In this document: in pieces, positions 30,007-39,753 of the stretch
How positions within the stretch are numbered: the stretch's first letter is position 1
Layout: each line of letters opens with the position of its first letter
From: Halomonas sp. McH1-25
Lineage (GTDB): Bacteria; Pseudomonadota; Gammaproteobacteria; Pseudomonadales; Halomonadaceae
Direction: 5' to 3'
Assembly: GCF_022348165.1 (NCBI RefSeq)
Contig: NZ_JAKRFI010000008.1
Coordinates: 156,236 to 220,235, forward strand
DNA length: 64,000 nt
The notes under the pieces: model-generated
The model's input: only the letters and a program-made list of their open reading frames with translations
Database searches by the model: none
What the model was told of the DNA's origin: nothing
Position numbers and translations under genes: made by a program

Positions 30007-30909
30007 TCAGCCTCGAGGATGGTGTTCGGCATGTAGCGTCTCCAGGCGCGCCTGGGCTACATGGGTGTATATCTGCGTCGTCGATAGATCGCTATGACCC
30101 AGCAACATCTGTACGACACGCAAATTGGCTCCATGATTCAATAGATGCGTCGCAAATGCATGACGCAGAGTATGCGGCGACAGTGGCCGATCGATACCGG
30201 CAAGCCGGGCATAGTGCTTGATGCGATACCAGAATGTCTGGCGCGTCATGAACGCATCACTACGGCCAGGAAACAAGGGCGGACGCCGTATATCGCTCAT
30301 CAACTCGCTGCGACCGGCACGTAGGTAGCGCTCTACCCACGCCTGGGCCTCCTCCCCCAACGGCACCAGCCTCTCCTTGTCGCCCTTGCCGACGACACGT
30401 ACCACGCCCTGGCGCAGGTTGACGTTGTCCAGACGCAAGCCGATCAGTTCGGAAACGCGCAGACCGCAGCCATATAACACTTCGAGCATGGCACGATCCC
30501 GCAAGCCCAATGCCGTCGTATCGTCCGGTGCAACGAGCAGACGCTCGACTTCGTCTTCATCCAGGGTATTGGGCAAACTGGCGCGCACTGGCGGCAAGCG
30601 GACCTCACCGAGCGGATCGCCATCCAGACGCCCCTGCTCGAGCTGCCAACGATAGAAACCACGCAGACTCGACAACAGCCGGGCATTGCTGCGCAGTTGA
30701 TACCCTGCGGCACGTCGCGTTTCCAGCCAGCGAGGCAACACCTCGGGATCGGGCGAGAGCAGTCGGCTACCGCTCTCATGAATGTGGGTGCGCCAGGCTT
30801 CGAGATCCCGCCGGTAGCTCGAGAGCGTATGCTCGCTGGCTCCCCGCTCTAGCCACAGGGCATCGAGGTAGGCCTCGATCAGCCCGCTGTCGTCATCTGA
30901 CTCCGCCAT
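30007..30909 (-). CDS. xerD: Site-specific tyrosine recombinase XerD
   Basis: Works with XerC at dif under FtsK control to resolve chromosome dimers. The 300-aa protein has an N-terminal core-binding domain (EAYLDALWLERGASEHTLSSYRRDL) and the catalytic domain with the tyrosine-recombinase residues: Arg in GCGLRVSEL, Lys in GKGDKERLVP, His-x-x-Arg in SPHTLRHAFATHLL, His in LLGHSDLSTTQ and nucleophile Tyr in IYTHV. The xerD-dsbC-hom-thrC arrangement identifies it as XerD rather than XerC. Length is standard. Confidence 0.96.
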   Translation of the reverse strand: MAESDDDSGLIEAYLDALWLERGASEHTLSSYRRDLEAWRTHIHESGSRLLSPDPEVLPRWLETRRAAGYQLRSNARLLSSLRGFYRWQLEQGRLDGDPLGEVRLPPVRASLPNTLDEDEVERLLVAPDDTTALGLRDRAMLEVLYGCGLRVSELIGLRLDNVNLRQGVVRVVGKGDKERLVPLGEEAQAWVERYLRAGRSELMSDIRRPPLFPGRSDAFMTRQTFWYRIKHYARLAGIDRPLSPHTLRHAFATHLLNHGANLRVVQMLLGHSDLSTTQIYTHVAQARLETLHAEHHPRG

Positions 30910-30943
30910 GGCACATTATCTTCGTAAGCAACTCACAGATGCA

Positions 30944-30982
30944 ACGAAACCCCGCCCCGCATTCGCGGCGACGGGGTTTCGT
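30944..30982 (-). terminator. Terminator of the rpsP-rimM-trmD-rplS operon
   Basis: An 11-bp stem, ACGAAACCCCG (30944-30954) with CGGGGTTTCGT (30972-30982), encloses a smaller GC-rich hairpin. It lies about 40 bp past the rplS stop and before xerD. Confidence 0.75.
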
Positions 30983-31024
30983 GAGATGGCGACAAGGCAT
31001 GCCTCGCCGCCAACGGCCAACCGC

Positions 31025-31381
31025 TTAGGCCAGCTTTTCCTTGATGCGCGCTGCCTTGCCGCTGCGCTCACGGAGGTAGTACAGCTTGGCCTGACGCACG
31101 TCGCCACGGCGCTTGACCTCAACGGAAGCGACCAGCGGGCTGTAGGTCTGGAAGGTACGCTCGACGCCGACACCATGAGAAATCTTGCGCACGGTGAAGG
31201 CGGAGTTCAGACCGCGGTTACGCTTGCCGATCACCACGCCTTCGAAGGCCTGCAGACGCTCGCGGTTGCCTTCGACGACCTTGACCTGGACGACAACGGT
31301 ATCGCCCGGCGCAAATGCCGGTACTTCCTTGCTCATCTGCTCGGCTTCGATCGCCTGGATCACTTTGTTCTTGCCACTCAT
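31025..31381 (-). CDS. rplS: 50S ribosomal protein L19
   Basis: 118-aa ribosomal protein at the 30S-50S interface, near bridge B8. Recognised from [44 protein letters not shown] and the C-terminal [25 protein letters not shown]. Length is standard. It is the last gene of the rpsP-rimM-trmD-rplS operon, with about 140 bp separating it from trmD and a strong terminator after it. Confidence 0.98.
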   Translation of the reverse strand: MSGKNKVIQAIEAEQMSKEVPAFAPGDTVVVQVKVVEGNRERLQAFEGVVIGKRNRGLNSAFTVRKISHGVGVERTFQTYSPLVASVEVKRRGDVRQAKLYYLRERSGKAARIKEKLA

Positions 31382-31524
31382 GATGCAACTCCTTGACTGA
31401 TTTGGGCCACGCGGGCTCGCTGTACTCTCTCGGCATCGTCAGTGACGATACTCGAGACGCGCCTGCCTGGCGTGTGATCCCGACGCGCGATGACGCGGGA
31501 ACGACAATATGGGTGACGTGGGGC

Positions 31525-32352
31525 CTACCGGTCCTCGCCTCGGGCCTGGTCGGCATCGGGCCGCACCGGTTCGCCACACTCCTCCGCCGGGTTGGCGTAT
31601 TCCTCGATGAACTCATCGAGCAGCTTACGCTGCTCATCGTTCAACGTTCGGCTCTTTAACAATTCGGGTCGCCTGAGCCAGGTGCGTCCCAGTGACTGCT
31701 TGAGGCGCCAGCGCCGGATCGCGGCATGATTGCCGCTAAGCAGCACATCCGGCACACGCCGTTCATCGATGATTTCAGGCCGTGTGTAATGCGGACAATC
31801 CAGCAGACCGTCGGCAAACGAGTCTTCGATTGCCGAATCCCGATGCCCCAGCACGCCGGGAACCAGTCTGGCCGCGGCATCGATCAGCACCATGGCCGGC
31901 AGCTCGCCACCGCTCAGGACATAATCACCGATCGACCACTCTTCATCGATGTCGCTTTCCACGACGCGCTCGTCGATGCCTTCATAGCGTCCAGCCACTA
32001 CGACCAAGGGGCCACCGGACGCCAGTTCCTGCACGCCACGCTGATCCAGAGGTCGCCCCTGAGGCGACAGATAGATCACCTTGGGAGGCGTGCCGTAACG
32101 CCGCTCACCGCTTGCTCGCGCCTCATGAATGGCACGCCGCAGGGTATCGACCTTCATCAGCATGCCCGGCCCACCGCCATAAGGGCGATCATCCACCGTG
32201 CGGTGGCGATCCGTGGCGTAATCCCGGGGGTTCCAGAAATCGATTTCCAGCAACCCCTGCTTGACCGCTCGCCCGACCACCCCGTAACCGGTCAGGGCCT
32301 CGAACATTTCCGGGAACAGGGAGACAACACCAATCCACACGGCAGATCCCAT
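31525..32352 (-). CDS. trmD: tRNA (guanine37-N1)-methyltransferase
   Basis: Methylates G37 next to the anticodon to prevent +1 frameshifting. The 275-aa SPOUT enzyme shows [20 protein letters not shown], the [13 protein letters not shown] loop, the trefoil-knot SAM site ([41 protein letters not shown]) and the catalytic-domain [20 protein letters not shown]. The C-terminal tail (about 255-275) is acidic and slightly longer than in E. coli. Third gene of the rpsP operon. Confidence 0.97.
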   Translation of the reverse strand: MGSAVWIGVVSLFPEMFEALTGYGVVGRAVKQGLLEIDFWNPRDYATDRHRTVDDRPYGGGPGMLMKVDTLRRAIHEARASGERRYGTPPKVIYLSPQGRPLDQRGVQELASGGPLVVVAGRYEGIDERVVESDIDEEWSIGDYVLSGGELPAMVLIDAAARLVPGVLGHRDSAIEDSFADGLLDCPHYTRPEIIDERRVPDVLLSGNHAAIRRWRLKQSLGRTWLRRPELLKSRTLNDEQRKLLDEFIEEYANPAEECGEPVRPDADQARGEDR

Positions 32353-32404
32353 GGAGCCGGAGCCATGGCCGGCCCGTCGTGTCAGCGCCCGATCACGCGT
32401 CGCA

Positions 32405-32962
32405 TCAGAACTCAGGGTCCCAGTCCACCGTCAATGTACCGGTCACCAGATCCGTGTCGCGAATCACTTCATCGGGCAGGAAGGGAAGTAACCGCTCCCT
32501 GTCGTCGATGCTCTGCGCATCGCCCTTGACGACCAAGACATCGTTGGCGCCGGTTTCGAACAGGTAGTCGACACGTCCCAGGTCGGCGCCTTGCAGCGTC
32601 ACGACCCGAAGCCCTTCCAACTGATACCAATAATAATCACCCACCTCGAGTTCGGGCAGGGTCTGCTTGGGCAGAAGAATCTCCGCCCCGGCAAGCTGCT
32701 CCGCCTGCTCTCGCGAATCGATCCCCTCGAGACAGGCCACGAGGCCTTTCCCCTGACGACGCCCCTGGACGAGGCGGCGGGCCGTACGTACCCCGCGCTG
32801 CTCGATCATCCATTCGGCGTAGTCGAGGATGCCCTCCATCGGGCTGGTGTACGAATACACCTTGAGCCACCCTTTCACGCCGTAGGGGCTGGTCAGCTTG
32901 CCCAGCACCACGTACTCGTCCGACTGGCCGGCTTGCGGCGCGCTCGATACGTCATTCGGCAT
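32405..32962 (-). CDS. rimM: 16S rRNA processing protein RimM
   Basis: 30S maturation factor acting on the head domain and binding S19. The 185-aa protein has an N-terminal beta-barrel ([22 protein letters not shown]) and a C-terminal PRC-barrel ([35 protein letters not shown], then [10 protein letters not shown]), ending TVDWDPEF, a typical RimM terminus. Slightly long N-terminus. Located between rpsP (15-bp gap) and trmD. Confidence 0.95.
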   Translation of the reverse strand: MPNDVSSAPQAGQSDEYVVLGKLTSPYGVKGWLKVYSYTSPMEGILDYAEWMIEQRGVRTARRLVQGRRQGKGLVACLEGIDSREQAEQLAGAEILLPKQTLPELEVGDYYWYQLEGLRVVTLQGADLGRVDYLFETGANDVLVVKGDAQSIDDRERLLPFLPDEVIRDTDLVTGTLTVDWDPEF

Positions 32963-32977
32963 GAGGCGGGGCTCGGC

Positions 32978-33229
32978 TTACGCTTGCTGCTTGCGCGCTT
33001 CTTTGATCAGCTCGGCGACGCGGTCGGAGACCTGCGCGCCCTGCCCCTGCCAGTGGCTGACACGGTCGAGATCGACGCGTAGACGCTCTTCCTGGCCGCG
33101 GGCGACCGGATTGAAGAAGCCAACACGCTCGATGAAACGGCCATCGCGTGACTTGCGAGAGTCGCTCACGGTCAGGTGATAGAAGGGACGCTTCTTGGCG
33201 CCACCACGTGCCAGACGAATGGTAACCAT
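32978..33229 (-). CDS. rpsP: 30S ribosomal protein S16
   Basis: 83-aa ribosomal protein, first gene of the rpsP-rimM-trmD-rplS operon. Recognised from [34 protein letters not shown] and [22 protein letters not shown]. Its 5' side is a 164-bp gap to ffh on the same strand, so the operon probably has its own promoter there. Confidence 0.98.
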   Translation of the reverse strand: MVTIRLARGGAKKRPFYHLTVSDSRKSRDGRFIERVGFFNPVARGQEERLRVDLDRVSHWQGQGAQVSDRVAELIKEARKQQA

Positions 33230-33393
33230 TGCGTTAACAATCCTTCGGTTGAGTTCAGTATTTACGCCACAGATTCATGACTGCAGTCGCAGTCGTCAGC
33301 TACGCACGCGCGCAGCCTGCCACGAAGACGCAGCATTCTACGGAAAACGACGGGCGTTGGAAACCTTTTTCCTCGCTCCGCCACATTATAGCC

Positions 33394-34833
33394 TCAACGC
33401 CGCGGGAAGCCTCCACCGCCGCCAAGACCGCCCGGACCACCCATGCCACCCGGGCCGCCGCCCATGCCACCGGGACCACCGCCCATGCCGGGCGGCAACA
33501 TGCCGGACATGCCGCGCATCATCTTTTGCATGCCGCCCTTCTTGCCTACCTTTTTCATCATCTTCTGCATCTGCTTGTGCTGCTTGAGCAGGCGATTCAG
33601 GTCAGGCACCTGCAGGCCGGCGCCGGCCGCAATACGCCGTTTGCGCGACCCATTGATGATCTCCGGCTTGCGGCGTTCCTTGGGCGTCATGGAGTTGATC
33701 AGCGCTTCCAGCTTGCCCAACTCCTTCTCGGGCCCGGGACCCTGCGCCATCTCGGCGAATTGCCCCATGCCCGGCAACTTGGACATCATGCCGCCCATGC
33801 CGCCCATCTTCTTGAGTTGCTGTAGCTGATCGCGAAAATCCTCGAGATCGAAGCCCTCTCCCTTCTTGACCTTTTTGGCGAGCTTCTCCGCCTTGCTCTT
33901 GTCGACGCTACGCTCGGCCTCCTCGATGAGCGACAGCATGTCGCCCATGCCCAGGATACGCGACGCCACACGGTCAGGATGGAAGGGTTCCAGGGCGTCG
34001 ACCTTCTCGCCCACCCCCATGAACTTGATCGGCTTGCCGGTGATATGGCGCACCGATAACGCAGCACCGCCACGTGCATCGCCGTCGGCCTTGGTCAGGA
34101 TCACCCCGGTGAGAGGTAACGCCTCATGAAAGGCCTTGGCCGTGTTGGCGGCATCCTGACCGGTCATCGCATCGACGACGAACAGGGTTTCCTGAGGCTG
34201 GGTCGCCCGATGCAGCGCCTGGATCTCATCCATCATGTCGCTATCGACATGCAATCGACCCGCCGTATCGACCAACACCACGTCATGGAACTGGATCTTG
34301 GCGTGCCTGAGGGCCGCTTCGGCGATGTCGACCGGACGCTGGTCGCTGGTCGACGGGAAGAAATCGACCTCGACTTCACGCGCCAGGGTTTCGAGCTGAT
34401 CGATGGCCGCCGGACGATAGACGTCGGTGGACACTACCAGGACTTTTTTCTTTTCACGCTCGCGCAGGTAACGCGCCAGCTTGGCTACGGAGGTGGTCTT
34501 GCCCGCCCCCTGCAGACCGGCCATCAGCACGACCGACGGGCTGCCCTTGAGCGCCAACCCTTCATTGGCCTCGCCCATGATCGCTTCCAGCTCCTGCTGG
34601 ACGATCTTGACGAACTGCTGACCCGGCGACAGACTGCGCGACACCTCCTGGCCAACGGCGCGCTCGCGCACCCGCTCGATGAAGGCCTTGACCACCGGCA
34701 GCGCGACATCGGCTTCGAGCAGGGCACGACGCACCTCGCGCAGCGTATCCTTGATATTGTCTTCGGTCAGCTTGGCCTGACCGGTAACCGACTTGAGTGT
34801 CTGCGACAGACGCTCCGAGAGATTTTCGAACAT
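33394..34833 (-). CDS. ffh: Signal recognition particle protein Ffh
   Basis: GTPase that binds 4.5S RNA and signal sequences and hands nascent membrane proteins to FtsY. The 479-aa protein has N domain MFENLSERLSQTLKS, G1 GLQGAGKTTSVAKLA, DVYRPAAIDQL, G3 DTAGRLHVD, G4 TKADGDARGGAAL and a Met-rich M domain (QQLKKMGGMGGMMSKLPGM, then SRKRRIAAGAGLQVPDLNRLLKQ, the RNA-binding helices). The tail is an extended Gly/Met/Pro low-complexity stretch (about 435-479). Start 34833 with GGAG 8 bp upstream is preferred to the ATG 12 bp earlier, which contains that site. Confidence 0.97.
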   Translation of the reverse strand: MFENLSERLSQTLKSVTGQAKLTEDNIKDTLREVRRALLEADVALPVVKAFIERVRERAVGQEVSRSLSPGQQFVKIVQQELEAIMGEANEGLALKGSPSVVLMAGLQGAGKTTSVAKLARYLREREKKKVLVVSTDVYRPAAIDQLETLAREVEVDFFPSTSDQRPVDIAEAALRHAKIQFHDVVLVDTAGRLHVDSDMMDEIQALHRATQPQETLFVVDAMTGQDAANTAKAFHEALPLTGVILTKADGDARGGAALSVRHITGKPIKFMGVGEKVDALEPFHPDRVASRILGMGDMLSLIEEAERSVDKSKAEKLAKKVKKGEGFDLEDFRDQLQQLKKMGGMGGMMSKLPGMGQFAEMAQGPGPEKELGKLEALINSMTPKERRKPEIINGSRKRRIAAGAGLQVPDLNRLLKQHKQMQKMMKKVGKKGGMQKMMRGMSGMLPPGMGGGPGGMGGGPGGMGGPGGLGGGGGFPRR

Positions 34834-35067
34834 GGGGCTCTCCATGCTGGGATGCCTGGATGTCTGCTTCGCCGTAGGGCGATATCACATCCACTGTTTG
34901 GCGAAGAATTATACGCCTTCACGGCGTCAGTCTCCATGCAGCTATAGCCACGGCCTCTTCTCACCGCCCTGCCGTGGCTGGGCGAGAAGGTCACGATTCG
35001 GTATAGTGGCGCTGCAATCGATTCTCTTTTGCCATGGCACACCTTCCGAGGTCAGCAGGGCCTAACC

Positions 35068-35868
35068 ATGCAGGCGCTTCCCTTCGCACTACTTGCCATT
35101 ATTTTTTACCTAGGCGCCGGCTCCTGGCAGGGCCTGACGCTGCTGCGCCGCGTCCCTCCGCGGCCGGCCCTGGTCAGGGGCGTTGGTCTGTTGGCCGTGG
35201 CCTGCCACAGCGCAGTGGTCTTCGTCACGCTGAGCAGCACCGACTCACTCAACCTCAGCCTCTCCAATAGCGTGTCGGTGTTCAGTTGGCTGATCGCCCT
35301 GCTGCTGTTGGGTGTCAGCTTCGTAAAGCCCGTGCTGAGCGCAGCCGTTGGCCTGTTCCCCCTGGCGGCACTGGCTTTGCTACTGGTCGTGGGCCTTCCT
35401 ACGCATAGTGAGCGCGAAGGACTGCCCCCGGGCATTGCCATTCATGTCCTGACCTCGACACTGGCATTTTCACTGTTCGCCATCGCTGCCGTGCAAGCCA
35501 TGCTGCTGGCTCGTCAGAACCAGTCCCTGCGCAAGCACCATACGCGCGGCATCGTTCAGGTATTGCCACCCTTGGTCACCATGGAGCGTCTGCTGTTCGA
35601 ATTGATCTGGGCCGGCATGCTCCTGCTCACGGCATCGATCGTCAGTGGCATGCTCTTTCTCGACAACCTGTTCGCCCAGCACCTCGTCCACAAGACCGTA
35701 CTCTCGTTTGCCGCCTGGATCATCTTCGCCCTGCTCTTGGCCGGGCATCACATTCTCGGCTGGCGCGGCGCCAAGGCCGTGCGCTGGACACTAGGCGGTT
35801 GCGCGCTGCTATTGCTGGCCTATTTCGGTAGCAAGTTCGCCTTGGAAATCGTGTTCAATCGGCCCTGA
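35068..35868 (+). CDS. ypjD: CcsA/YpjD-type cytochrome c assembly-like membrane protein
   Basis: 266-aa inner-membrane protein with eight or so hydrophobic helices (LPFALLAIIFYLGAGSWQGL, GLLAVACHSAVVFVTL, VFSWLIALLLLGVSFV and onward). Conserved His residues sit at helix edges (ACHSAVV, LPTHSE, IAIHVLTSTLAFSL, HKTVLSFAAWIIFALLLAGHH), as in heme-handling CcsA-family proteins. The ffh-ypjD-corB arrangement is conserved in enterics and pseudomonads, and its function there is not established. ATG 35068 is chosen over an ATG at 35029, whose extra 13 residues are polar. Confidence 0.88.
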   Translation: MQALPFALLAIIFYLGAGSWQGLTLLRRVPPRPALVRGVGLLAVACHSAVVFVTLSSTDSLNLSLSNSVSVFSWLIALLLLGVSFVKPVLSAAVGLFPLAALALLLVVGLPTHSEREGLPPGIAIHVLTSTLAFSLFAIAAVQAMLLARQNQSLRKHHTRGIVQVLPPLVTMERLLFELIWAGMLLLTASIVSGMLFLDNLFAQHLVHKTVLSFAAWIIFALLLAGHHILGWRGAKAVRWTLGGCALLLLAYFGSKFALEIVFNRP

Positions 35869-35955
35869 GCCGTCATGTGTGGCTACCCTGCCTTGACACC
35901 GGGGCGGCCTATTCCCTACAAACGAGCCTGTCATGCAATTTAGGATTCCCAGCCC

Positions 35956-37236
35956 TTGAACGACGACATCCCTTTGGGACTGCTGTTCGGCCTGCTATTT
36001 CTTCTCATCTGCCTGTCGGCGTATTTCTCCAGCTCCGAGACCGGCATGATGTCCATCAACCGCTACCGCCTGAGCCATCAGGCCAAGAGCGGCGACCGCG
36101 CCGCCAAGCGGGTGATGCGGCTGCTCGGGCGGCCCGATCGCCTGATCGGCGTCATCCTCATCGGCAACAACTTCGTCAACAACCTGGCGGCGTCGATCGC
36201 CACCATTATCGCCATCCACTTCTTCGGCGAAGTCTCGGGGCCGGCCATTGCCACTCTGGTGTTGACCATCGTAGTGCTGATCTTTGCCGAAGTGACACCC
36301 AAGACCTACGCCGCAATCAAACCCGAACGCATCGCCTATCCTTCGTCGCTGGCCCTGGAACCGCTGCTCAAGGCGCTCTACCCGCTGGTGTGGCTGGTCA
36401 GCGCCATTTCCAACGGCCTGCTACGCTTGCTCGGGGTACGCAATCTCGAAGGCGGTGCGGACAACCTTACCCGCGACGAGCTACGCACCGTGGTGCACGA
36501 AGCCGGCACCATGATCCCGCGCCGTCACCAAGCCATGCTGCTGTCGATCCTCGATCTCGAGAACGTGACCGTCAACGACATCATGGTGCCTCGTCATGAG
36601 GTGTCGGGCATCGACCTGGACGATGACCTGGACAACATCCTGGCCCAGATTCGTGCCAGCCAGCATACGCGCGTGCCGGTCTACAAGGGTGACATCAACA
36701 ACATTATCGGGATTCTTCATCTGCGCAATGCAGCCCGATTCCTGTCCAAACCCGAGGTCACCAAGGCGGCGATCGTCCAGGAAGCGCGCGAGCCCTACTT
36801 CATCCCCGAATCGACGCCACTGCATACCCAGCTGCTCAACTTCCAGCAGCAGAAGCGGCGCATCGGCATCGTGGTCGACGAGTACGGCGACGTAGAGGGG
36901 CTGGTCACGCTAGAGGACATCCTCGAGGAAATCGTTGGCGAATTCACCACCAACGTCGCCGGCATGCACAAGGAGATTCACCTGCAGGACGATGGCAGCT
37001 ATGTCATCGAGGGGACGGCGAACATTCGCGAGATCAACAAGATGCTGGGCTGGCAATTGCCCACCGACGGCCCCAAGACGCTCAACGGGCTGATCCTCGA
37101 ACATCTCGAGTCCTTCCCTGACGCGCCAGCATGTTTGCAACTGGGCGCTACGCGAATGGAGATTCTGCAGGTCAAGGACAACCTGATCACGGCGGCACGC
37201 TGTTGGCAGCAGGTGCGCCGTTCACGCCTTGGCTAA
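35956..37236 (+). CDS. corB: CorB/CNNM-type transporter (DUF21-CBS-CorC)
   Basis: 426-aa membrane protein: an N-terminal DUF21 (CNNM) domain with three or four helices (LLFGLLFLLICLSAYFSSSETGMMS, LIGVILIGNNFVNNLAAS, VLTIVVLIFAEVTPKTYA), a CBS pair (about 200-325: VNDIMVPRHEVSGID, IGIVVDEYGDVEGLVTLEDILEEIVGE) and a C-terminal CorC_HlyC domain. The E. coli YfjD/CorB group is linked to magnesium and cobalt homeostasis. The start is TTG 35956, the first possible codon after an in-frame stop at 35941-35943; AGGAT lies about 9 bp upstream. Follows ypjD as in E. coli. Confidence 0.9.
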   Translation: MNDDIPLGLLFGLLFLLICLSAYFSSSETGMMSINRYRLSHQAKSGDRAAKRVMRLLGRPDRLIGVILIGNNFVNNLAASIATIIAIHFFGEVSGPAIATLVLTIVVLIFAEVTPKTYAAIKPERIAYPSSLALEPLLKALYPLVWLVSAISNGLLRLLGVRNLEGGADNLTRDELRTVVHEAGTMIPRRHQAMLLSILDLENVTVNDIMVPRHEVSGIDLDDDLDNILAQIRASQHTRVPVYKGDINNIIGILHLRNAARFLSKPEVTKAAIVQEAREPYFIPESTPLHTQLLNFQQQKRRIGIVVDEYGDVEGLVTLEDILEEIVGEFTTNVAGMHKEIHLQDDGSYVIEGTANIREINKMLGWQLPTDGPKTLNGLILEHLESFPDAPACLQLGATRMEILQVKDNLITAARCWQQVRRSRLG

Positions 37237-37259
37237 CCCCTCTGGCGATGTCTCCTCGC

Positions 37260-39146
37260 TCACTCGAGAATGCGTCGCTCGGCGGCGGTCTTGAGTTCAC
37301 GAACCTTGGCCTCGAGGGTGCCACTGCTTGCCTCTTGCGGGGCCATCGGCTCACCGAACACCAGCGCCACTTTGGCGCGGAACCGGCGCGGTCGCTTGGT
37401 CAGTGCCGCACCTTCGCAATTCGAAGTCCACGACCCCCATAGCCCAGCCAATGCGGCCGGCACGACCGGAACGGCATCGCGCGACAGAATCATGTCCACG
37501 CCGCGTCGGAAGCGATATACATCGCCATCCGGCGTGAGCCGCCCTTCGGGAAACAGCATGACGACTTCACCGCTGCGCAAGGCCAGGCTGACCTGTTCCA
37601 GCGCACGACGTATCCCGCCCGGATCGCGACGCTCCGAGTCCACGGGAATCGCCCCGGCAATACGGAAGAACCAGTTCAACCATGGCGACTCATAGATCGG
37701 CCGGTCCATGAGAAAGCGCAACGGGCGCGGACAACCGCCGCCCAGAATCAACGCATCCATGAAGCTGACATGATTGCAGACCACCAGCGCCGGCCCTTCC
37801 GCAGGAACGTGGCTACGCCCGGTGAAACGCAGGCGATACAACACATGCATCAACGCGAAAATGGCCAGTCGCAATACCGAGCGCGGATTGGCCAGCAGTG
37901 CATAGACACCCGTTGCCAGGGCGATGCCCGCCAGCCAGACGAAGAAGACGTGCAGCGACGCGCCGAACAGGCTCAGCACCACGATACCGAAGGCCGCAGC
38001 CAGGATCATGAACAGGGCATTGAGCAGGTTGTTGGCGGCTACCATCCTCGCGCGATGCTCGTCATGGCTGGCTAACTGGATCAAGGTATACAGAGGCACG
38101 ATATACAATCCGCCGCCAACACCGACCAGAGCCAGATCCAGCACCATGTGCCAAAAGCCAGGCATGGTCAAAAGCGTCGCCAAGCCCAGTTGCTCGCCAA
38201 CGATGGCTGGCTGCAGCGCCAGGTCGAGCCCGGCGGCACCGATGATCAGCGCCCCCAGGGGGACCAATCCCACTTCCAGACGTCCGCCGGACAGCCGCGC
38301 GCACAACAGCGCGCCCCCGCCTACGCCCAACGCAAACGCCGCCAGCAGAGCGCTGACGGCGGTCTCGTCGCCATGCACCACATCGCGCACCCAAGCCGGC
38401 AGTTGCGTGAGGTAGCAGGCACCCAGGAACCAGAACACACTGACTCCCAGCAGGCCACGAAAGATGCGCGGATGCTGCCAACTGTTGCGCAATACCTGAA
38501 CACTGCCCGACAGTGGCCGCCACGTCACGGGCCCCGGCGCACTGGACGGCGCAGTGGGTACGCCCAGGCTGACCAAATAGCCGGCCAGGGCGATCCCCAC
38601 CAGCGTGAAGGCTATCGCCCCACGGGACCAGCCGCCCTCCAGCGAAGCCAGCACGCCGGCCAACAGCGTTCCCAACAGGATCGAGACGAAAGTTCCCAGG
38701 TTGACCCAAGCGTTACCGCGCACCAGTTCGGTGGGGCGCAGATGCTGCGGCAGGATGGCGTACTTGACCGGCCCGAACAGCGCCGATTGCGTCCCCATCA
38801 TGAACAGCAACCCGAGAAGCACGGCAAACTGCTCGAACCAGACCGCCGCCGCCGCTGCACACATCGTGATCAACTCGAGAAGCTTGAGACGACGAATCAG
38901 GCGCTGCTTGTCGAGCCGGTCGGCCAACGCGCCGCCCCAGGCGGAAAACAGCAGGAAGGGAAGGATGAACAGCCCTGCCGCTAAATTGTTGAGCAGCCCC
39001 GTGTCCCAGCCATGCCGGGGCACGGCCACGAAAGTCAGCAGCAGCAGCAATACGTTCTTGAATAGATTGTCGTTGAAGGCGCCCAGGGCCTGGGTCCAAA
39101 AGAACGGGGCAAAGCGGCGCTGCGTCAGCAAGGACTCACTCACCAT
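37260..39146 (-). CDS. LplT-like lysophospholipid transporter fused to PlsC acyltransferase
   Basis: 628-aa two-domain protein. Residues 1-430 are an MFS carrier of the LplT type (FWTQALGAFNDNLFKNVLLLL, SALFGPVKYAILPQHL). Residues 446-628 are a PlsC-type glycerolipid acyltransferase with the catalytic NHVSFMD (458-464) and the FPEG motif (532-535). E. coli has lplT separate from aas, where the acyltransferase is fused to acyl-ACP synthetase; here the synthetase is missing. Likely role: flip lysophospholipid inward and re-acylate it. It overlaps the upstream TetR gene by 11 bp and is probably regulated by it. Confidence 0.88.
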   Translation of the reverse strand: MVSESLLTQRRFAPFFWTQALGAFNDNLFKNVLLLLLTFVAVPRHGWDTGLLNNLAAGLFILPFLLFSAWGGALADRLDKQRLIRRLKLLELITMCAAAAAVWFEQFAVLLGLLFMMGTQSALFGPVKYAILPQHLRPTELVRGNAWVNLGTFVSILLGTLLAGVLASLEGGWSRGAIAFTLVGIALAGYLVSLGVPTAPSSAPGPVTWRPLSGSVQVLRNSWQHPRIFRGLLGVSVFWFLGACYLTQLPAWVRDVVHGDETAVSALLAAFALGVGGGALLCARLSGGRLEVGLVPLGALIIGAAGLDLALQPAIVGEQLGLATLLTMPGFWHMVLDLALVGVGGGLYIVPLYTLIQLASHDEHRARMVAANNLLNALFMILAAAFGIVVLSLFGASLHVFFVWLAGIALATGVYALLANPRSVLRLAIFALMHVLYRLRFTGRSHVPAEGPALVVCNHVSFMDALILGGGCPRPLRFLMDRPIYESPWLNWFFRIAGAIPVDSERRDPGGIRRALEQVSLALRSGEVVMLFPEGRLTPDGDVYRFRRGVDMILSRDAVPVVPAALAGLWGSWTSNCEGAALTKRPRRFRAKVALVFGEPMAPQEASSGTLEAKVRELKTAAERRILE

Positions 39147-39753
39147 GTTCGGATGACGACCTAAGGCCGGCCAGGATGGTGGACAGTAATTGATCGAGCA
39201 GTTCCCCGACCTCGAGCGCCTGGCCCTGCCAGTAACCGAGGCGTTCATTGAGTCCCAACTGCACCAGACCGTGCACACTGCCCCACAGGGTGCGTGCCAT
39301 ACGCCGCGCCTCGAGTTCCCCGAGGGCCGGCTGATACTCCTTGAGCGTCGCCTCGACGCGTGTGAACAGTGCCTCGATCATGCTGTTCTGGCGCTGGTCC
39401 AGCTCACCTTCCTGAGCCAGAGGATAGTCGAAGAGCAGTTGCCAGCGGAACGGCTCTTTCTGCGCAAACTGCCAGTAAGCCGTCGCCAGCGCCTTGAGTT
39501 GCGGTTCGGGCGTCGCGCCACTCAGGTCTTCGACTGCGGCACGCAACCGATCGAGCGTCTCGATGTTGACGTACTGCAGCAGGTTGTTGAAGCTGCCATA
39601 GAGCTTGAGTAGCGTACTGGGTGCGCAGCCTATCTCGCGCGCCAGGGCGCGCAGAGAAAGCGAGTGCACAGGATTCTCCCGCAGCCATGCATCGCACGCG
39701 GCCATGACCTGGGCATGCAACGCCTCGGGCGCGTGCTGTCGGGGACGTGCCAT
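39136..39753 (-). CDS. TetR-family regulator with WHG-type C-terminal domain
   Basis: 205-aa repressor-like protein. The N-terminal helix-turn-helix is LSLRALAREIGCAPSTLLKLYGSFNNLLQYVN (about 33-64), with a shift from the usual LYxHFxSK to LKLYGSFNN. The C-terminal ligand domain has QFAQKEPFRWQLLFDYPL and LWGSVHGLVQLGLNERLG, the WHG pattern of TetR_C_33. The stop overlaps the LplT-PlsC start, suggesting it controls that gene in response to a lipid-like ligand; this is inference. ATG 39753 (MARPRQ) is chosen, as 20 upstream residues lack support. Confidence 0.88.
   Translation of the reverse strand: MARPRQHAPEALHAQVMAACDAWLRENPVHSLSLRALAREIGCAPSTLLKLYGSFNNLLQYVNIETLDRLRAAVEDLSGATPEPQLKALATAYWQFAQKEPFRWQLLFDYPLAQEGELDQRQNSMIEALFTRVEATLKEYQPALGELEARRMARTLWGSVHGLVQLGLNERLGYWQGQALEVGELLDQLLSTILAGLRSSSEHGE

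Noticed and set aside
33410..33500. Short GC-rich repeats considered as a CRISPR or minisatellite array
   Set aside because: They are in-frame Gly/Met codons of ffh; units are irregular and there are no spacers.
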